Assembly (NCBI GenBank): GCA_028641055.1
Contig: CM054060.1
Location: 54,524,292 to 54,588,291, forward strand
Length of the DNA stretch: 64,000 nt
Origin: Alopecurus myosuroides
Taxonomy: Eukaryota > Streptophyta > Magnoliopsida > Poales > Poaceae
Reading direction: 5' to 3'
The translations under genes and the position numbers were made by a program. Shown here one piece after another: positions 33,850 to 47,289 of this stretch. The notes beneath the pieces are model-generated. The model searched no databases. It was not told the origin of the DNA and was given only the letters and a program-made list of their open reading frames with translations. The stretch's first letter is position 1; each line of letters opens with the position of its first letter.

Positions 33850-36419
33850 CCTAGCTAAAAGGCGTTAAAGAAAAGCACTTCTTGGGAGATAACCCATTTG
33901 TTTATTTTTGCTTTGTTTTTCTCTGTTTTCTTTGAGTCAAGGGGTTGTATACTTCTGTATCAACTCCTTTGTATCTTTCTTTTCATGTTTTAGTTGTGCC
34001 AAGTAAATTTCTGATGAGAGTTGGAGTTGGTTTTTTGGATTTCTGCGCAGGAAACAGATTTCTGATGTCCACCGTAAAAAAATTGTATAAATCGCAGAAA
34101 AATCAGAATGACCTGAAATTTCTTGTGCTTATTCCTCGGCCAATTCCACAACGTTTTAGTTCTTTAAGTTTTATATCTGAGCAACATAAGTGCCCCGAAA
34201 AAATTCTTGTTTACAGACTGTTCTGTTTTGACAGATTCTGCCATTTTTCTTGCATTTGCTCTTTTACGATGTCAAATGGATTTATTTGCTTCACGAAACA
34301 TCAGTGGCTGTAGATAATGTTTAAAATTGTAAATAGCACTTGTTCCCTTACAGAACCCATGGATTTTTTATTGTTGCACTAACCCTCTAATGTGAATTAC
34401 TCTTTGAGTGTGGTGTGAAGGAAGTTTTCAAGGGTCAAGAGAAGAGGGTGATATGTGTGATCAAGAAGAATGCAAGGTCAAAGCTTGAGGATGCCCCCAT
34501 GGTTCATACAACCATATTTTAAGAAGAATCAATCATCTAAGCTTGGGGATGCCCAAGGCATCCCCTTCTTCATCAACAATCTATCAGGTCACTTCTAGTG
34601 AAACTATATTTTTATTCGGTCACATCATATGAAGTTTACTTGGAGCGCCTGTTTGTTTTTCTTTTGGTTTCCTTTGTTTTCTTTTGTTTACCTTGCTTCA
34701 ATAATATAGTTGGACCCTAGAATTCCTTGTTTGGGAGAGAGACACGCTCCACTTTTTCGTTTGAATACTTGTTATGCTAGTATTCTTAGTTTTTCTTCTA
34801 GTTGCTGCAAAATTCCTTTTTAGCTCTTGTTTTCATTGCATCTCTTGTTTAGAGCAGTTAGTTTTAGTAGTGTTATGTGAGTACTCTCATGTTTGCTTGT
34901 TGTACATTTAGAGAGTTTTTGTCAAAGCATGTTTTGTATGGTGCTTGTTGGGAAAAGAAATTGCTGCTTGTGGTAGAATTTGTAACGATGCAAGTAGAAG
35001 CTTGTATAGGCTGTGGCTAGACTTTTTCATATCATGCTAGATTTTATTTTAATTATAAAGCCTAGTGGTTAATTAGTAGCATGATTAGCCTCAAATATCT
35101 AAGAGTGTTTAATGTGCCATTGAAAGAATCATGAGTTGTTCTTGTCATATTGAAGCATAATTTGTGGTGTTCTCCTTTGAATGTTTTATTTGGTTGACTT
35201 GGCGCATGCTCACACCATATTTATGACTATGAACCAGTCGATTAGAGCCTATATGATCATTTAGTTTTTGAACTTATGTCGCTATGGATGATTATGGCCC
35301 TTATGCTCTCTTGATTTGTCGCTCCCAGTCTTTTGCTAGCCTCCACATGTACTGAGTATGAGCTCTACTCGTGCATCCAACTCCCAAAAACCAAAGTATA
35401 CCAAATCTGTCCACCACTGCCTATATGTGGTATTTAACCGTCACTCCAAAGTAAATTGCTCATGTGTTACCTTTAAAGCTTTCAAAATTACTCCTGTTTT
35501 GTGCTCCTGTTTTAGCACATCAGGATGTAAATAGAGAATCTTTATCTCACTTGTTGATTGGACTTTCCCACCCTAGACTAGTGGCTTCATCCGCTTATCC
35601 AATGATAGAAGAGCTGGCAGCGGGGTGCCCAGCCCCAAATTAATAACAACAAATTCTCTTCACTATTTTTGCCCCTGATTTATCAGTCAAAGCATAATTG
35701 TGTAAACAAAAGAGAAAGAGGGATGACCTTCTACCCAGATGTGTCCTTCTATGGGAGCCGCTCTTGTGAAGTCTAGTTGGCTTGTGATGTAATGTTTTTT
35801 ATGTTTTCTATTCGTTGACATAAGCATACACCTCTCTTAAAAATGTTTTCAATACCTCTGTTTAATAAAATAAAAAGCTCTAGCACATGAGTTGATCCCT
35901 CTTTGAAGGGCCTTTCTTTTACTTTTATGTTGAGTCTCCATCTTCTAACTTGATGCACGATTGAGAGAGCATAGTTTCCATTCTAAGTTTTATGTGCATT
36001 TGTCCCAGAAAAATTATTAATTTATTCACGATGTGTTATTGCTTGTTCTCTAATTATTTGTTCCAGTCTTCCTCATGAATTTTGAAGGTGTCCTGGCATT
36101 TATGTTTTGCCCCATTCTTAAGGACTATCTAATTATCACTTTGCCATGTTTTATCTATACTTGAAACAAACGTATATCTTTTGTTGCATTGTTATTCATG
36201 ATCTTTCATTTGTGTCACTTCTCATGATGCAAGGTGATTGCTATGCTTTATTGTGAAACTTCTATTTATCATGCTTGTGTTAAAGTTCTACGATCTTAGC
36301 TTACTTATGATTTTACATTATTGATGATCAAGTTTATGTTGGTAGCATGTCACCTCAGAAATTATGTGTTTTTATCGTTTACCTACTCGAGGACGAGTAG
36401 GAACTAAGCTTGGGGATGT
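33850..36419 (+). other. Non-coding 3' internal domain of element c
   Basis: The stretch has no coding potential but is strongly conserved with the same segment of the other elements. It opens with the CCTAGCTAAAAGGCGTTAAA block (33850-33896). It includes two internal polypurine-like copies (34481-34492, 34539-34550), a perfect hairpin (34545-34565) and the final PPT (36406-36417) two bases before the LTR. Confidence 0.7.
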
Positions 36420-37864
36420 TGATACGTCATAAACGTATCCTTAGTTTCTAATGTTCCATGTTGTTTTCTTATTGTTTCCTACATGTTTGCTATAAACTTT
36501 ATGTCATTTTTATCGATTTTCCGGACTAACCTATGACAAGATGCCACCGACCCGGAGGGGGGGGCCCACACCATAGGGCGGCGCCCCCCGGCCATGCCAT
36601 GGGGTGGTGTGGGCCCCCGGGACTCCACCGCCTTTGCTATTTCGCCTATTTATACCCCCAAGACGTAAACCCTAAGGATATACCACTTCGTCCCAAAAAC
36701 ATCCGAGGCCGCCATCATCGTCATCCCGAGATCGGGAGGGTTCTGGAGCTCTCCCCGGCACCCTATCGGAAGGGGAATTCATCACCGGAGGGGTCTACAC
36801 CACCATGCCCTCCTCCGAGTGTGAGTACTTTATCCCTGGACTACGGGTCCATATCAGTAGCTAGATGTTTGTTATCTCCACTTTGTACCTCATGTTTAGA
36901 TCTTGTGAGCTGCCTACCATGACCAAGATCATATTTATGTAATGCTACATGTTGTGTTTGTTGGGATCTGATGAATGTTCAATGCTATGTCTTCTAATTA
37001 TCAATCTATCATGGTATCTTCATGCATATGTTATTTATGATCTTGCATGCTCTCCATTATTAGTAGATGCTCTGGCCAAGTAGATGCTAGTAACTCCAAG
37101 AGGGGGTATTAATGCTCGATAGTGGGTTAATGCCTCCTTTGCATCTGTGCTCGAGTGACAGAAATGTGACGGATGGAGGATGTGTTGTTGCCATTAGGGA
37201 GAAAACAACGGTGTTTACCTAGTTTACATTGTTTGCATTACACACTTTGCTTACGGTGATAATCTGTTGCTAGCAACTTAGTACCCAACGTTTGTTCGGA
37301 TGATATTCGGAGGGTGGATTATTAGACATAGATGCAGTTGGATGACAGTCTATGTATTTTGTTGTAATGCCCGCATGAATCACATAGTAATCTCTATGTA
37401 TTGCATATGCACTACGGTGCATCCTTCATTTCTGTCAATTGCCCAGCTTTAATTTGTTCACCACACCTGTTATTTATCTTTCACGGAGAGACACCACTAG
37501 TGAACTGCGGACCCTGATCCTTTTTCCTCATACTGATAAAACACCTACTGCTGCTACTACTTTCATACTATTTTCCTACTGTTTTCCGCACCATATGTTT
37601 AACCTCTTTGTGTTCAGCAAAACCGGTGAGATTGACAACCTCACTGCTTCATTGGGGCAAAGTGATTTGATTGTGTTGTGTAGGTTCCACGTTGCTGCTG
37701 AACCGGTAGTGCGCCCTGCCATCTCAGATGCATCAACCTTCTTAAGCTACTCCTTCCTCCTACTGGTCGATTTAACCATGGTTACTTTCTGAGGGAAATT
37801 TGCTGCTGCACTCTTCATACCTTCCTCTTGGGGTCTCCCAACGAACATGTGTCTACATGCATCA
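36420..37864 (+). repeat. 3' LTR of element c
   Basis: It starts TGATACGTCATAAACGTATC and ends ACATGCATCA. At 1,445 bp it is shorter than its partner, mainly because about 170 bp are missing after GACAAGATGCCAC at about 36546. Confidence 0.8.
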
Positions 37865-38777
37865 GGAAGCAGGGATCACTCACGTGCTAGAGCTTTTATT
37901 TTGTTAAATGAAGGTATAAAATGGTTGACACTCCTCCCAACCTTTCTTACACAAACCATGGCTAACCGAATCCTCGGGTGCCTGCCAACAATCACATACC
38001 ATAGAGGAGTGTCTAATTTTGAGAGTGGTGTATGCTTATAGCAACGAATAGTAAACAGGAAATACATTATGGCACAAGCCAACTAGACTTCACAAGATCG
38101 GCTCCCATAGAAGGACGCATCTGGGTAGAAGGTCATCCCTCTTTCTCTTTTGTTTACACAATTATGCTTTGACTGATAAATCAAGGAAAAATAGTGAAGA
38201 GAATTTGGTGGATTACTTCGGGGCTGGGCACCCCACTTCCAGCTCTTCTACCAATTGGATAAGATGATGAAGCCACTAGTCGAGGGTGTGAAAGTCCAAT
38301 CAACAAGTGAGATAAAGATTTTCTCTTTACGTCCTCATGAGCTAAAACAGGAGCACAAAACAGGAATAATTTTGAAGGTTTTAAAGGTAACACATGAGCA
38401 ATTTACTTTGGAGTGGCAGTTAAATACCACATGTAGGTAGGTATGGTGGACACATTTGGCAAACTTTGGTTTTGGGGAGTTGGATGCACGAGTAGAGCTC
38501 ATACTCAGTACATGCGGAGGCTAGCAAAAGACTGGGAGCAACAAATCAAGAGAGCAATGGCCATAATCATGCATAGCGACATAACCATAATTAATCAAAG
38601 CATAAGTGGTACTACAATTTCAAAAACTAAATGATCATAGAGGCTATAAGTGACTGGTTCGTAGTCATAAACCTAGTGTGAGCATGCGCCAAGTCAACCA
38701 AATAAAACATTCAAATGAGAAGACCACAAATTTATCCTTGAAAATGACAAGAACAACTCATGATTCTTTCTAAGGCA

Positions 38778-40160
38778 TGATGTCTACACACGCTTCTATT
38801 CTTGTAAACAGTGTTGGGCCTCCAAGTGAAGAGGTTTGTAGAACAGCAGCAAGTTTCCCTTAAGTGGATCACCCAAGGTTTATCGAACTCAGGGAGGTAG
38901 AGGTAAAAGATATCCCTCTCAAGCAACCCTGCAATCAAGATACAAGAAGTCTCTTGTGTCCCCAACACACCCAATATAGTCAGGTATATAGGTGCACTAG
39001 TTCGGCGAAAAGATAGTGAAATGCGAGTAATATGGATGGTTACAAGTAAGAATAGGAATCTGATATAAATATGGCAGCAAGCAAACATGTAGCTGAACAG
39101 GCGGAAAACAGTGTTTCAATGTTTGGAAACAAGGCCTAGGGATCCTACTTTCACTAGTGGACACTCTCAACAATGATCACATAATTGAATAACTAAATAT
39201 CTTTTCTTCACTATGCTACTCTTAACCCTCTCCGGTTGGATAACGAACACTAATCATTGCATAGGGCTGCAAAAAGCATTCCTTAAAGTAAGCATTCCCA
39301 TGTTTAGTTAGCCACATGCTGTCACTATGAGTGCCCTAGAAGGTACTAGACAAACACCAAAATTCATAGAGGAGACACACACGATGTGCACACTGTCACC
39401 TTCACATCGCGGGACAAGGTGACTCCAAAGTTCATATTAATAAAATACTTGAGTAGCACAAGATGAATAGCAACATCTACTTATTCAACTAGATTACAAA
39501 GCTCACGATCACATATAGATCAAACCATGTGAGAGAGAGATGAACCACATAGCTACCGGTAGAGCCCTCAGCCTCGGGGGAGAACTACTCCCTCCTCATC
39601 ATAGGAGACAGCAACAGCGATGGAGATGGCGCCGGACTCGGTAGAGATGGCTTCCGGGGGCACTTCCCCGTCCCGGCAGGGTTCCATAACACAGATCTGT
39701 CCCCCGAAACTTGGGTTGACAATGACATCGGCGACGGAAGGTTTCGTGGAATTTCGCCGATTCTCTTAGGGTTTTCCCTCGGGGGAGTACAAATAGGCGA
39801 AAGGGCGATGCCGGGGGGTGGCCAGGGGTCCCACACCACCAGGGGCGCGGCCAGGGGACCCGCGCCACCCTATGGTGTGGCCACCCTGTGCCCCCCCTCG
39901 GCGGCTCTTCGGGACTTCTGGATGCTTTCGGGGAAAATAGTAACTTCGGGATTCGTGGGGTCCAATTCCGAGAATATTTCCAGAACAACTTTTCTGAAAT
40001 AAAAAACAGTAGAAAACAGGGAACTGGCACTTGGCGTCTTGCTAATAGGTTAGTCCCAGAAAACGTGTAAAAATTCTATAAAGAAGGGGGAAAACATGTA
40101 GCAATTGGCATAATATCAACATGGGACATCAGAAATTATAGATACGTTGGATACGTATCA
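38778..40160 (-). repeat. 3' LTR of element e
   Basis: Minus-strand start TGATACGTATCCAACGTATC and end GTAGACATCA-type terminus (plus strand TGATGTCTACACACGC). It is 1,383 bp long. The 5-bp flank on the left is AGGCA and the PPT lies immediately to the right. Confidence 0.85.
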
Positions 40161-42870
40161 AGCATCCCCAAGCTTAGTTCCTACTCGTCCTCGAGTAGGT
40201 AAACAATAAAATAAAATAATTTCTGGGGTGACATGCTACCACACAATCTTGATCATAATATGTAAAGCAGAGCATGTAAACTAGGATCAAATGAACTAAA
40301 GATGTGATCTATATTTGATATCAACAACTAATGCATAAACAAAGAAGAAAGAAGTAAAACTTTTAATGAATCAATACTAAAAGACTATCAACCGTGAAAA
40401 TTTTATTAGAGATGATTTAAGCTTTCAAGAACAACAATATCATGCACGTCAAACGATCTTCACAACCCCTGTTAGGATCAAGTCAAGCTTGCCACACGAT
40501 GCAATGCTTGAATCTTAAACTATTTGCGCACTAGAAACAAACAAGTGTTCTGCGTTGGTCCCTGGCACCGGGATGTTATGGCAAAGAGAACATTATGAGG
40601 GTTTGGAAGGTCAATCGAAGAAAGGCTCACACAGCTGAAAGTGGTCATTAGATAAGAGAAAGTCTTACAACCGAAGCTATGCAAGGAGTAGAGCTTGCCA
40701 CACAACGGATGCACATAGAGCTATAAGTGTATGAAAGCTCTCCAATGGAACTAGTGGGGGTGCATCCAACTTGCTTGCTCACGAAGACCTAGATCTCATT
40801 TGAGGAGGCTCATCATTGGAATATACAAGCCAAGTTCTATAATGTAAAGTTCCCCACATAGTTATGAATGAATGTTAATATGAAAACTTTCTCCAAACTG
40901 AAGCATTGGTGCTAAACATGAAGCACAAGTGTGGTATAAAGGATAGTGATGCGCCCCTCTCTCTTTATTCTCTCTTTGGCCCTTTCTCTTTTTTTTTTCT
41001 TTTTTTGGGATTTTTCATTTTTCTTTATAACACTCACCGGTAGGTTCAACATCCTATATTACAATGAATCATCACACTTTTAGTACTCATAACTCATAAT
41101 GGAATATCTCTGATGTATCCGACTGCATGCTCCTGCCAGTGTAGCAGTATGCATAAATAACCATGAAGCTCATCATCAAGTAACATAATGGAGGTGGATG
41201 CTGTGCAGCAATATATCTCGGAATGGCTATGGAAATGCCATGATAGGTAGGTATGGTGGCTGTTTTGAGGAAGAATATATGAGCTTATGTGTAGGAGAAC
41301 AAAGTCCTCCCACGGGATTTGGATGCACTGGCGATGTTTGCACCAACTCTCAATGTGAGAAAGGACAATGCATAGTACCGAAGAGGCTAGCAAATATGGA
41401 TGGTGGATGTGCCAGGAACCTCAACATAGACTCACGAGTTAAAAGATTATAGAAAGCAAATCATCTTACAAGGCACAATGCAAATCACTCCAAGAGGGTC
41501 TATGGCAGTGACAAGTCACTGTTAGCTACCCCGACCGTAGCGCGTAACAAAAGGCCGATCAGAAATGTATCACTCGTAGCAATCATATACCATTGTTTCT
41601 ATCAACTGGTAATTTAAATGTGGCACAGTTTCAAGTTTCTTAGACCAACCATTCAAATTTTATACTTACTAGTCCTTCCCGTTTATCCATTAAGAAAATT
41701 AATATCTCAAAACAACAACAGTGATTCAAGTGAAGCAGTTTAGTGATCTACAAGACCATGCGAATTTTTCCACTATGCCAACTACCACATAAGCATTTCT
41801 ATTCTCAACCAAGCACATATATATGAGAACAAAAACTCTCTCTAAGCATATATCAATGAAAACTAGAGAGTACTAACATCTCTAAATAAGAGATGAATGC
41901 AAAACAGGAGCTAAATAAATGCAGCAGCCAGACAAAGATTAAGAATACAAAGTATTCCCATGAAAAAGCGGAGCGTCTCACTCTCCAATAAAAGAATTAT
42001 GTGGTCCAACCAAGCTTATTGCAAAAATAAAAACAAACTGAAAGCAAAAATAAAATACTCTCCAAGTAAAGCACATAAGATGTGACCGAATAAAAATATA
42101 GTTTCACTAGAAGTGACCCGATAATATGCCGATGAAGAAGGGGATGCCTTGGGCATCCCCAAGCTTAGACGCTTGAGTCTTCTTAGAATTTGCTGGGATG
42201 TACCACCAGGTCATCCCCAAGCTTAGTCTCTTCACTCTTCTTGATCACATCATATCATCCTCTTCGCTTGACCCTTGAAAACTTCCTTCACACCAAACTT
42301 CTCACAATCTTCATTAGCAACGTTAGTGCAATCGAAATAATAAATTCACATGGTTCAGTTTCAACACAAGACTAACACTCATAAAAACATTATCTACTGT
42401 CAAAACTTCTTTTAAAACTTTTTTTCTCAAAAGAACACCAAAAGAAAGAGATTAAGATGCAAATGCAATTATTGCCAGAAATCTGTCAAAACAGGACAGT
42501 AGGTAAAGATGATTTTTTTCGAAAATTCTCTGTTTCTCAAATAAAAAAGTGTTCAGCTAATAAAAGTGTCGTATATATCCCAGGATTACGCGCAAAAAAA
42601 CTCAGGTAATTTTGAATTTTCTGTGATTTTATACGAATTTTACAGTGGACAGCAGAAATCTGTTTCCTGCGCAGAAATCCGAAATATAGTCTCAACTTTC
42701 CACTAGAGGATTTACTTGGCTCAACTAATACATGAAAATAAAGATACAAAGGAGTTGCTACATAAGTATACAACCCCTTGACTTAAATAAAACATAAGAA
42801 AAACAATGCAAACATAAAAACATGGGTTATCTCCCAACAAGTGCTTTTCTGTAAAGCCTTTTAGCTAGGC
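40161..42870 (-). other. Non-coding 3' internal domain of element e
   Basis: It is the counterpart of 33850-36419 in inverted orientation. PPT 40164-40175, internal polypurine copies 42155-42166 and 42213-42224, hairpin 42140-42160 and the 47-bp conserved block 42822-42870. No ORF is credible. Confidence 0.7.
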
Positions 42871-43819
42871 ATGATAATTTGAGAAGATGCTCACATGAGA
42901 AATATGAATTGAAGAAAAAGAGAGCATCAAGAAGAAAAAATGTAAAACAAATTTAATTCTAACCCACTTCCTATGAAAAATAATCTTGTAGAAAAACAAG
43001 TCAACGAAGCACAAAGTGACTAGCACAGGAAGACAAAATAAGTGCAACTTCAAAAAATTTAACATAAGGAGGGGAAACTTAATATTGTTGAGATGCATAA
43101 AACCATGTTTCCCTCTCTCATAATAACTTTCAGTAGCATCATGAATAAAATTAACAATATAACTATCACATAAAACATTCTTATCATGAGCCACATGCAT
43201 AAACGAATTAATACTCTCCACATAAGCATAGTCATTCTTATTAATAGTAGTGGGAGCAAATTCAACAAAATAGCTATCATTATTATTCTCATCACCATAA
43301 TCATTAAATATAGGAGGCATAGTATCATCAAAATAAATTTTCTCCTCAATAGTAGGTGGACTGAAAATATCATATTCATCATTGTAATCATCATATATAG
43401 GAAGAATAATATCATCATAAGCAATAGAATAGTTATCCTCAAAAATGTGTTCATTTGTAAACACATCATCATTTTTACTAGGAGGAGGTGTAACAAGCAT
43501 ATAATCATCAGTAGCAAAAATATTTTCAAACACATCATCCACAAGTTTACAACTTTCTATATCATCATTTTCAATATCAAGAGTAGTGTGCTTTATCACT
43601 ACTATATGTAACAGGCATAGGCTCATCATCAAAGCAAATTTTCTCCTCAAAACTTGGGGGACTAAAAATATCGTATTCATCAAAACTAGCTTCCCCAAGC
43701 TTAGAATTTTCCATAGCATTAGCAATAATGGTGTTCAAAGAATTCATACTAATAACATTGCTACTAGCATGCAAATAAAGTTCCATAGGTTTTTTTAATT
43801 TTCTGTTCAAACACTTCAT
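42865..43819 (-). pseudogene. Accessory ORF of element e: acidic repeats plus hydrophobic C-terminus
   Basis: Two minus-strand frames join near 43580-43600 by a frameshift. The first contains YDIFSPPSFEEKICFDD and the second contains YDIFSPPTIEEKIYFDD about 90 codons later, so the protein has an internal repeat of an acidic module. The C-terminal third reads YYERGKHG, then a long Leu/Phe-rich stretch interrupted by FHRKWVRIKF. This fits two hydrophobic, possibly membrane-spanning segments. The same ending occurs at 58579-58941. Position between PBS and the non-coding domain replaces gag-pro-pol. It could be an env-like relic, but I do not recognise a named domain. Confidence 0.6.
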
Positions 43820-44050
43820 GTCCTAACTCAAGATAAATATTATAAAGCTCTCTCATATTTTTGTTGTTTTCCATTAAGTCTAACTAGTAAATATAAAAAC
43901 AAGGAATAAGTAAAAATAAGCCTAACTAGTGAAAACAAGAAACAAAAAGATATAATTGCAGAATCTAAAGGAAATAACTTTGAGCACTCACACCAGAGGA
44001 TGTGAGAACCTTTTACCTTACCTCCCCAACAACGCCGCCAGAAAAGATCT

Positions 44051-45406
44051 TGATGTCTACGCACGCTTCTATTCTTGTAGACAGTGTTGGGCCACCAAGT
44101 GCAGAGGTTTGTAGAACAGCAACAAGTTTCCCTTAATTGGATCACCCAAGGTTTATCAAACTCAGGGAGGTAGAGGTCACCTCTCCAGCAACCCTGCAAT
44201 TAAGATACAAGAAGTCTCTTGTGTCTCCAGCACACCCAATATAGTTGTCAGGTATATAGGTGCACTAGTTCAGCGAAGAGATAGTGAAATGCGAGTAATA
44301 TGGATGGTTATAAGTAATAATAGCAATCTGAAATAAATATGGCAGCAAGCAAACATGTAGCAGAACAGGCGGAAAATGGTGTTTCAATGCTTGGAAAAAA
44401 GGCCTAGGGATCCTACTTTCACTAGTGGACACTCTCAACAATGATCACATAATTAAATAACTAAATATCTTCTCTTCACTATGCTACTCTTAACCCTTTC
44501 CGGTTGGATAACGAACACTAATCATTGGGTAGGGCTGCAAAAAGCATTCCTTAAAGTAAGCATTCCCATGTCTAGTTAGCCCCGCGCTATCACTATGAGC
44601 ACCCTAGAAGGTACTAGACAAACATCACAATTCATAGAGGAGACACACACAATGTGCACACTGTCACCTTCACACCGCGGGATAAGGTTACTCCAAAGTT
44701 CATATTAATAAAACACTTGAGTAGCACAAGATGAAGAGTAACATCTACTTATTCAACTAGATTACAAAGCTCACGATCACACCATGGGAGAGAGAGAGAG
44801 AGAGAGAGAGATGAACCACATAGCTACCGGTAGAGCCCTCAGCCTCGGGAGAGAACTACTCCCTCCTCATCATAGGAGACAGCAACGGCGATGGAGATGG
44901 CGGTGGAGTCGATGGAGATGGCTTCCGGGGGCACTTCCCCGTCCCGGCAGGGTGCCAGAACAGAGATCTGTCCCCCGAAACTTGGGTTGACGATGACGAT
45001 GGCTGCGAAATGTTTCGTGGAATTTCGCCAATTCTCTTAGGGTTTTCCCTCGGGGGAGTATAAATAGGCGAAAGGGCGATGTCGGTGGGTGGCGAGGGGG
45101 CCCACACCACCAGGTGGCGCGACCAGGGGGACCCGCGCCACCGTATGGTGCTCTTCGGGACTTCTGGATGCTTCCGGGGAAAATAGGAACTTCGGGATTC
45201 ATGGGGTCCAATTCCAAGAATATTTCCAGAACAAATTTTCTGAAATAAAAAACAGCAGAAAACAGGGAACTTGTACTTGGAATCTTGTTAATAGGTTAGT
45301 CCCGGAAAACGTGTAAAAATGCTACAAAGAAGGGACAAAACATGTAGTAATTGGCATAATATCAACATGGAACATCAGAAATTATATATACGTTGGAGAC
45401 ATATCA
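44051..45406 (-). repeat. 5' LTR of element e
   Basis: 1,356 bp, paired with 38778-40160. A (GA)n run at 44788-44811 is longer than in the partner LTR (about 39530). The minus-strand start, TGATATGTCTCCAACGTATA, has mutated one arm position of the usual terminal inverted repeat. Confidence 0.85.
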
Positions 45407-46677
45407 AGGCACATTAAACACTCTCTGATTTTTGAGACAAATCATGCTACAAAAAATGACCACTAGTCTTTAGAATTAAAATAACATCTAGAATGACATG
45501 AAAAATTCTAGCCACCGTCTATACAAGCTTCTATTTGCACCGTTATAAGCACGAACATTGTACTACTGCTTTCCAACACCAAGCATTTCATAATAAGCAA
45601 AAACTCTCCAAGATATGCAGCAACGAAACAAGAGTGTACTAACACAAGTCTACAAAAACTAATAGCTCTAAATAAGAGATGCAAGAAAAACAGGAAATTT
45701 GCAGCAGCTTAGAAGAAAAACTAAGAATACGAGCATAGAAATATTCAAACAAAAAGGCGGAGCATGTCTCTCTCCAACACAAAGAATGCTAGGGTCCAAA
45801 TATACTATTGCAGCAAGTAAAACAAAAGAAAACAAAGAAAAACAAAAGAAAAATAAACAAACGCTCCAAGTAAACTTCATATGATGTGACCGAATAAAAA
45901 TATAGTTTCACTAGAAGTGACCTGATAAATTGTTGATGAAGAAGGGGATGCCTTGGGCATCCCCAAGCTTAGATGCTTGAGTCTTCTTAGAATTTTCTGG
46001 GATGAACCACGGGGGCATCCCCAAGGTTTGCCTTTGCACTCTTTTTGATCACATTATATCACCCTCTTCTCTTGACCCTTGAAAACTTCCCTCACACCAC
46101 ACTCAAAGAGTAATTCGCATTAGAGGGTTAGTGCAACAAAAAAAATCATGGGTTCTGTATGGGCACAAGTTATATTGATACTTTTAAACATTATCTACAT
46201 CCACTGATGTTTCGTGAAGCAAAGAAATCTACTTGACATCGTAAAAGAGCAAATGCAAGAAAAAAAATGGCAGAATCTGTCAAAACAAGAACAGTTTGTA
46301 AAGACGAATTTTTTCGGGGCACTTATGTTGCTCAGATCAAAATCTTAAAGAACGAAAAAGTTGTGGAATTAGCTGAGGAATAAGCACAATTTTTTTTAGA
46401 TCATTCTGGTCTTTCTGGATTATATACGAATTTTTACGGTGGAGAGCAGAAATCTGTTTCCTGTGCAGAAATCCAAAAACCAACTCCAACTCTCGGCAGA
46501 AACTTTACTTGGCACACCTAAAACATGAAAATAAAGATAAAAAGGAGTTGCTACAGAAGTATACAACCCCTTGACTCAAAAAAAACATAGAAAACAAAGC
46601 AAAAAAATAAAACCATGGGTTATCTCCCAAGAAGTGCTTTTCTTTAACTCCTTTTAGCTAGGCCCAGAAAAGTGGAA

Positions 46678-47283
46678 TCAAGTGTTTTCAAGTGAAGAAG
46701 CATCGAAATTGTAATTTGTTCGAATAATAGAATCAAAATGAAAGTTCATTCCCTTTCTAGGAAAGTGTTCTATACCTTTCTTGAGTGGGAATTGGAATTT
46801 AATATTCCCCTCTTTCATATCAATAACAGCATCAGCAGTTCTATGAAAATGTCTTCCCAAAACAATTGGACAAAAAGTATTGCATTCAATATTCATAACA
46901 ACAAAATCAAAGGGGAAAATATTATTATTAATCATGATAAGAACATCATCAACTCTCCCCAAAGGTTTCTTTCTAACATTATCAATAAGACGAATATCCA
47001 AATAACAGTGCTCCAAAGGTGGCAAATCAAGAATATCATAACGTTTCTTAGGAATAACAGAGATACTAGCACCAAGATCACATAGAGCATTGCAATAAAA
47101 ATCATTCACTTTCATTTTAATAATGAGTTCCCAACCATCATCTAGCTTCCTAGGGATATAAGCTTCACATCTTAATTCATCCTCTCTAATTTGCATTAGA
47201 GCATTTGTAATATGTTTTGTGAAAGCCATATTCATAGCACAAGCATTAGGAAAACTAGCAAGATTTTGTAGGAACTTAATCAC
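46678..47283 (-). pseudogene. Retropepsin-like protease domain of element d
   Basis: The frame is open across 201 codons but has no ATG at its start, because it continues from gag. Core motif ALCDLGASISVIPKK, then RKKPLGRVDDVLI and MKEGNIKFQFPLKKGIEHF. It is better preserved than the copy in element c and could still fold. It is followed by the conserved 47-bp block at 46616-46664, with no RT. Confidence 0.75.
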
Positions 47284-47289
47284 TTCATT

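Larger units (their letters stand above)
27752..37864 (+). mobile_element. Athila-like gag-pro LTR element c, with nested insertions
   Basis: 5' LTR 27752-31601 (interrupted), PBS 31609-31626, gag 31795-33239, protease 33240-33834, a 2.6-kb non-coding domain, PPT 36406-36417 and 3' LTR 36420-37864. No RT, RNase H or integrase is present. The gag and pro frames contain nonsense changes, so the copy is dead. The flanking 5-mers differ (ATGGG left, GGAAG right), so no target duplication is visible. It joins a truncated LTR on the left to internal sequence of another element on the right. This suggests it arose by recombination between two insertions. Confidence 0.8.
38778..45406 (-). mobile_element. 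Complete Athila-like element e with accessory ORF only (6,629 bp)
   Basis: Both flanks carry the exact 5-bp duplication AGGCA (38773-38777 and 45407-45411). 3' LTR 38778-40160 and 5' LTR 44051-45406 are clear copies, with roughly one difference per 15-20 bases by eye and some indels. PBS is at 44021-44040 (TGGCGGCGTTGTTGGGGAGG on the minus strand) and PPT at 40164-40175. The only coding block is the acidic/hydrophobic ORF at 42865-43819. gag, protease and pol are all absent, so this is a non-autonomous element that must have been mobilised in trans. Confidence 0.9.

Noticed and set aside
43186..43611. Plus-strand Ile-rich ORF opposite the accessory ORF of element e
   Set aside because: It is an antisense shadow of Asp/Asn codons. 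The minus frame is conserved with element g, while this one is not.
39588..45110. Pro/Arg-rich ORFs around 39600-40030 and 44856-45217, and similar ones in the other LTRs
   Set aside because: They repeat in every LTR copy in changing frames and come from GC-rich LTR sequence rather than from a gene.
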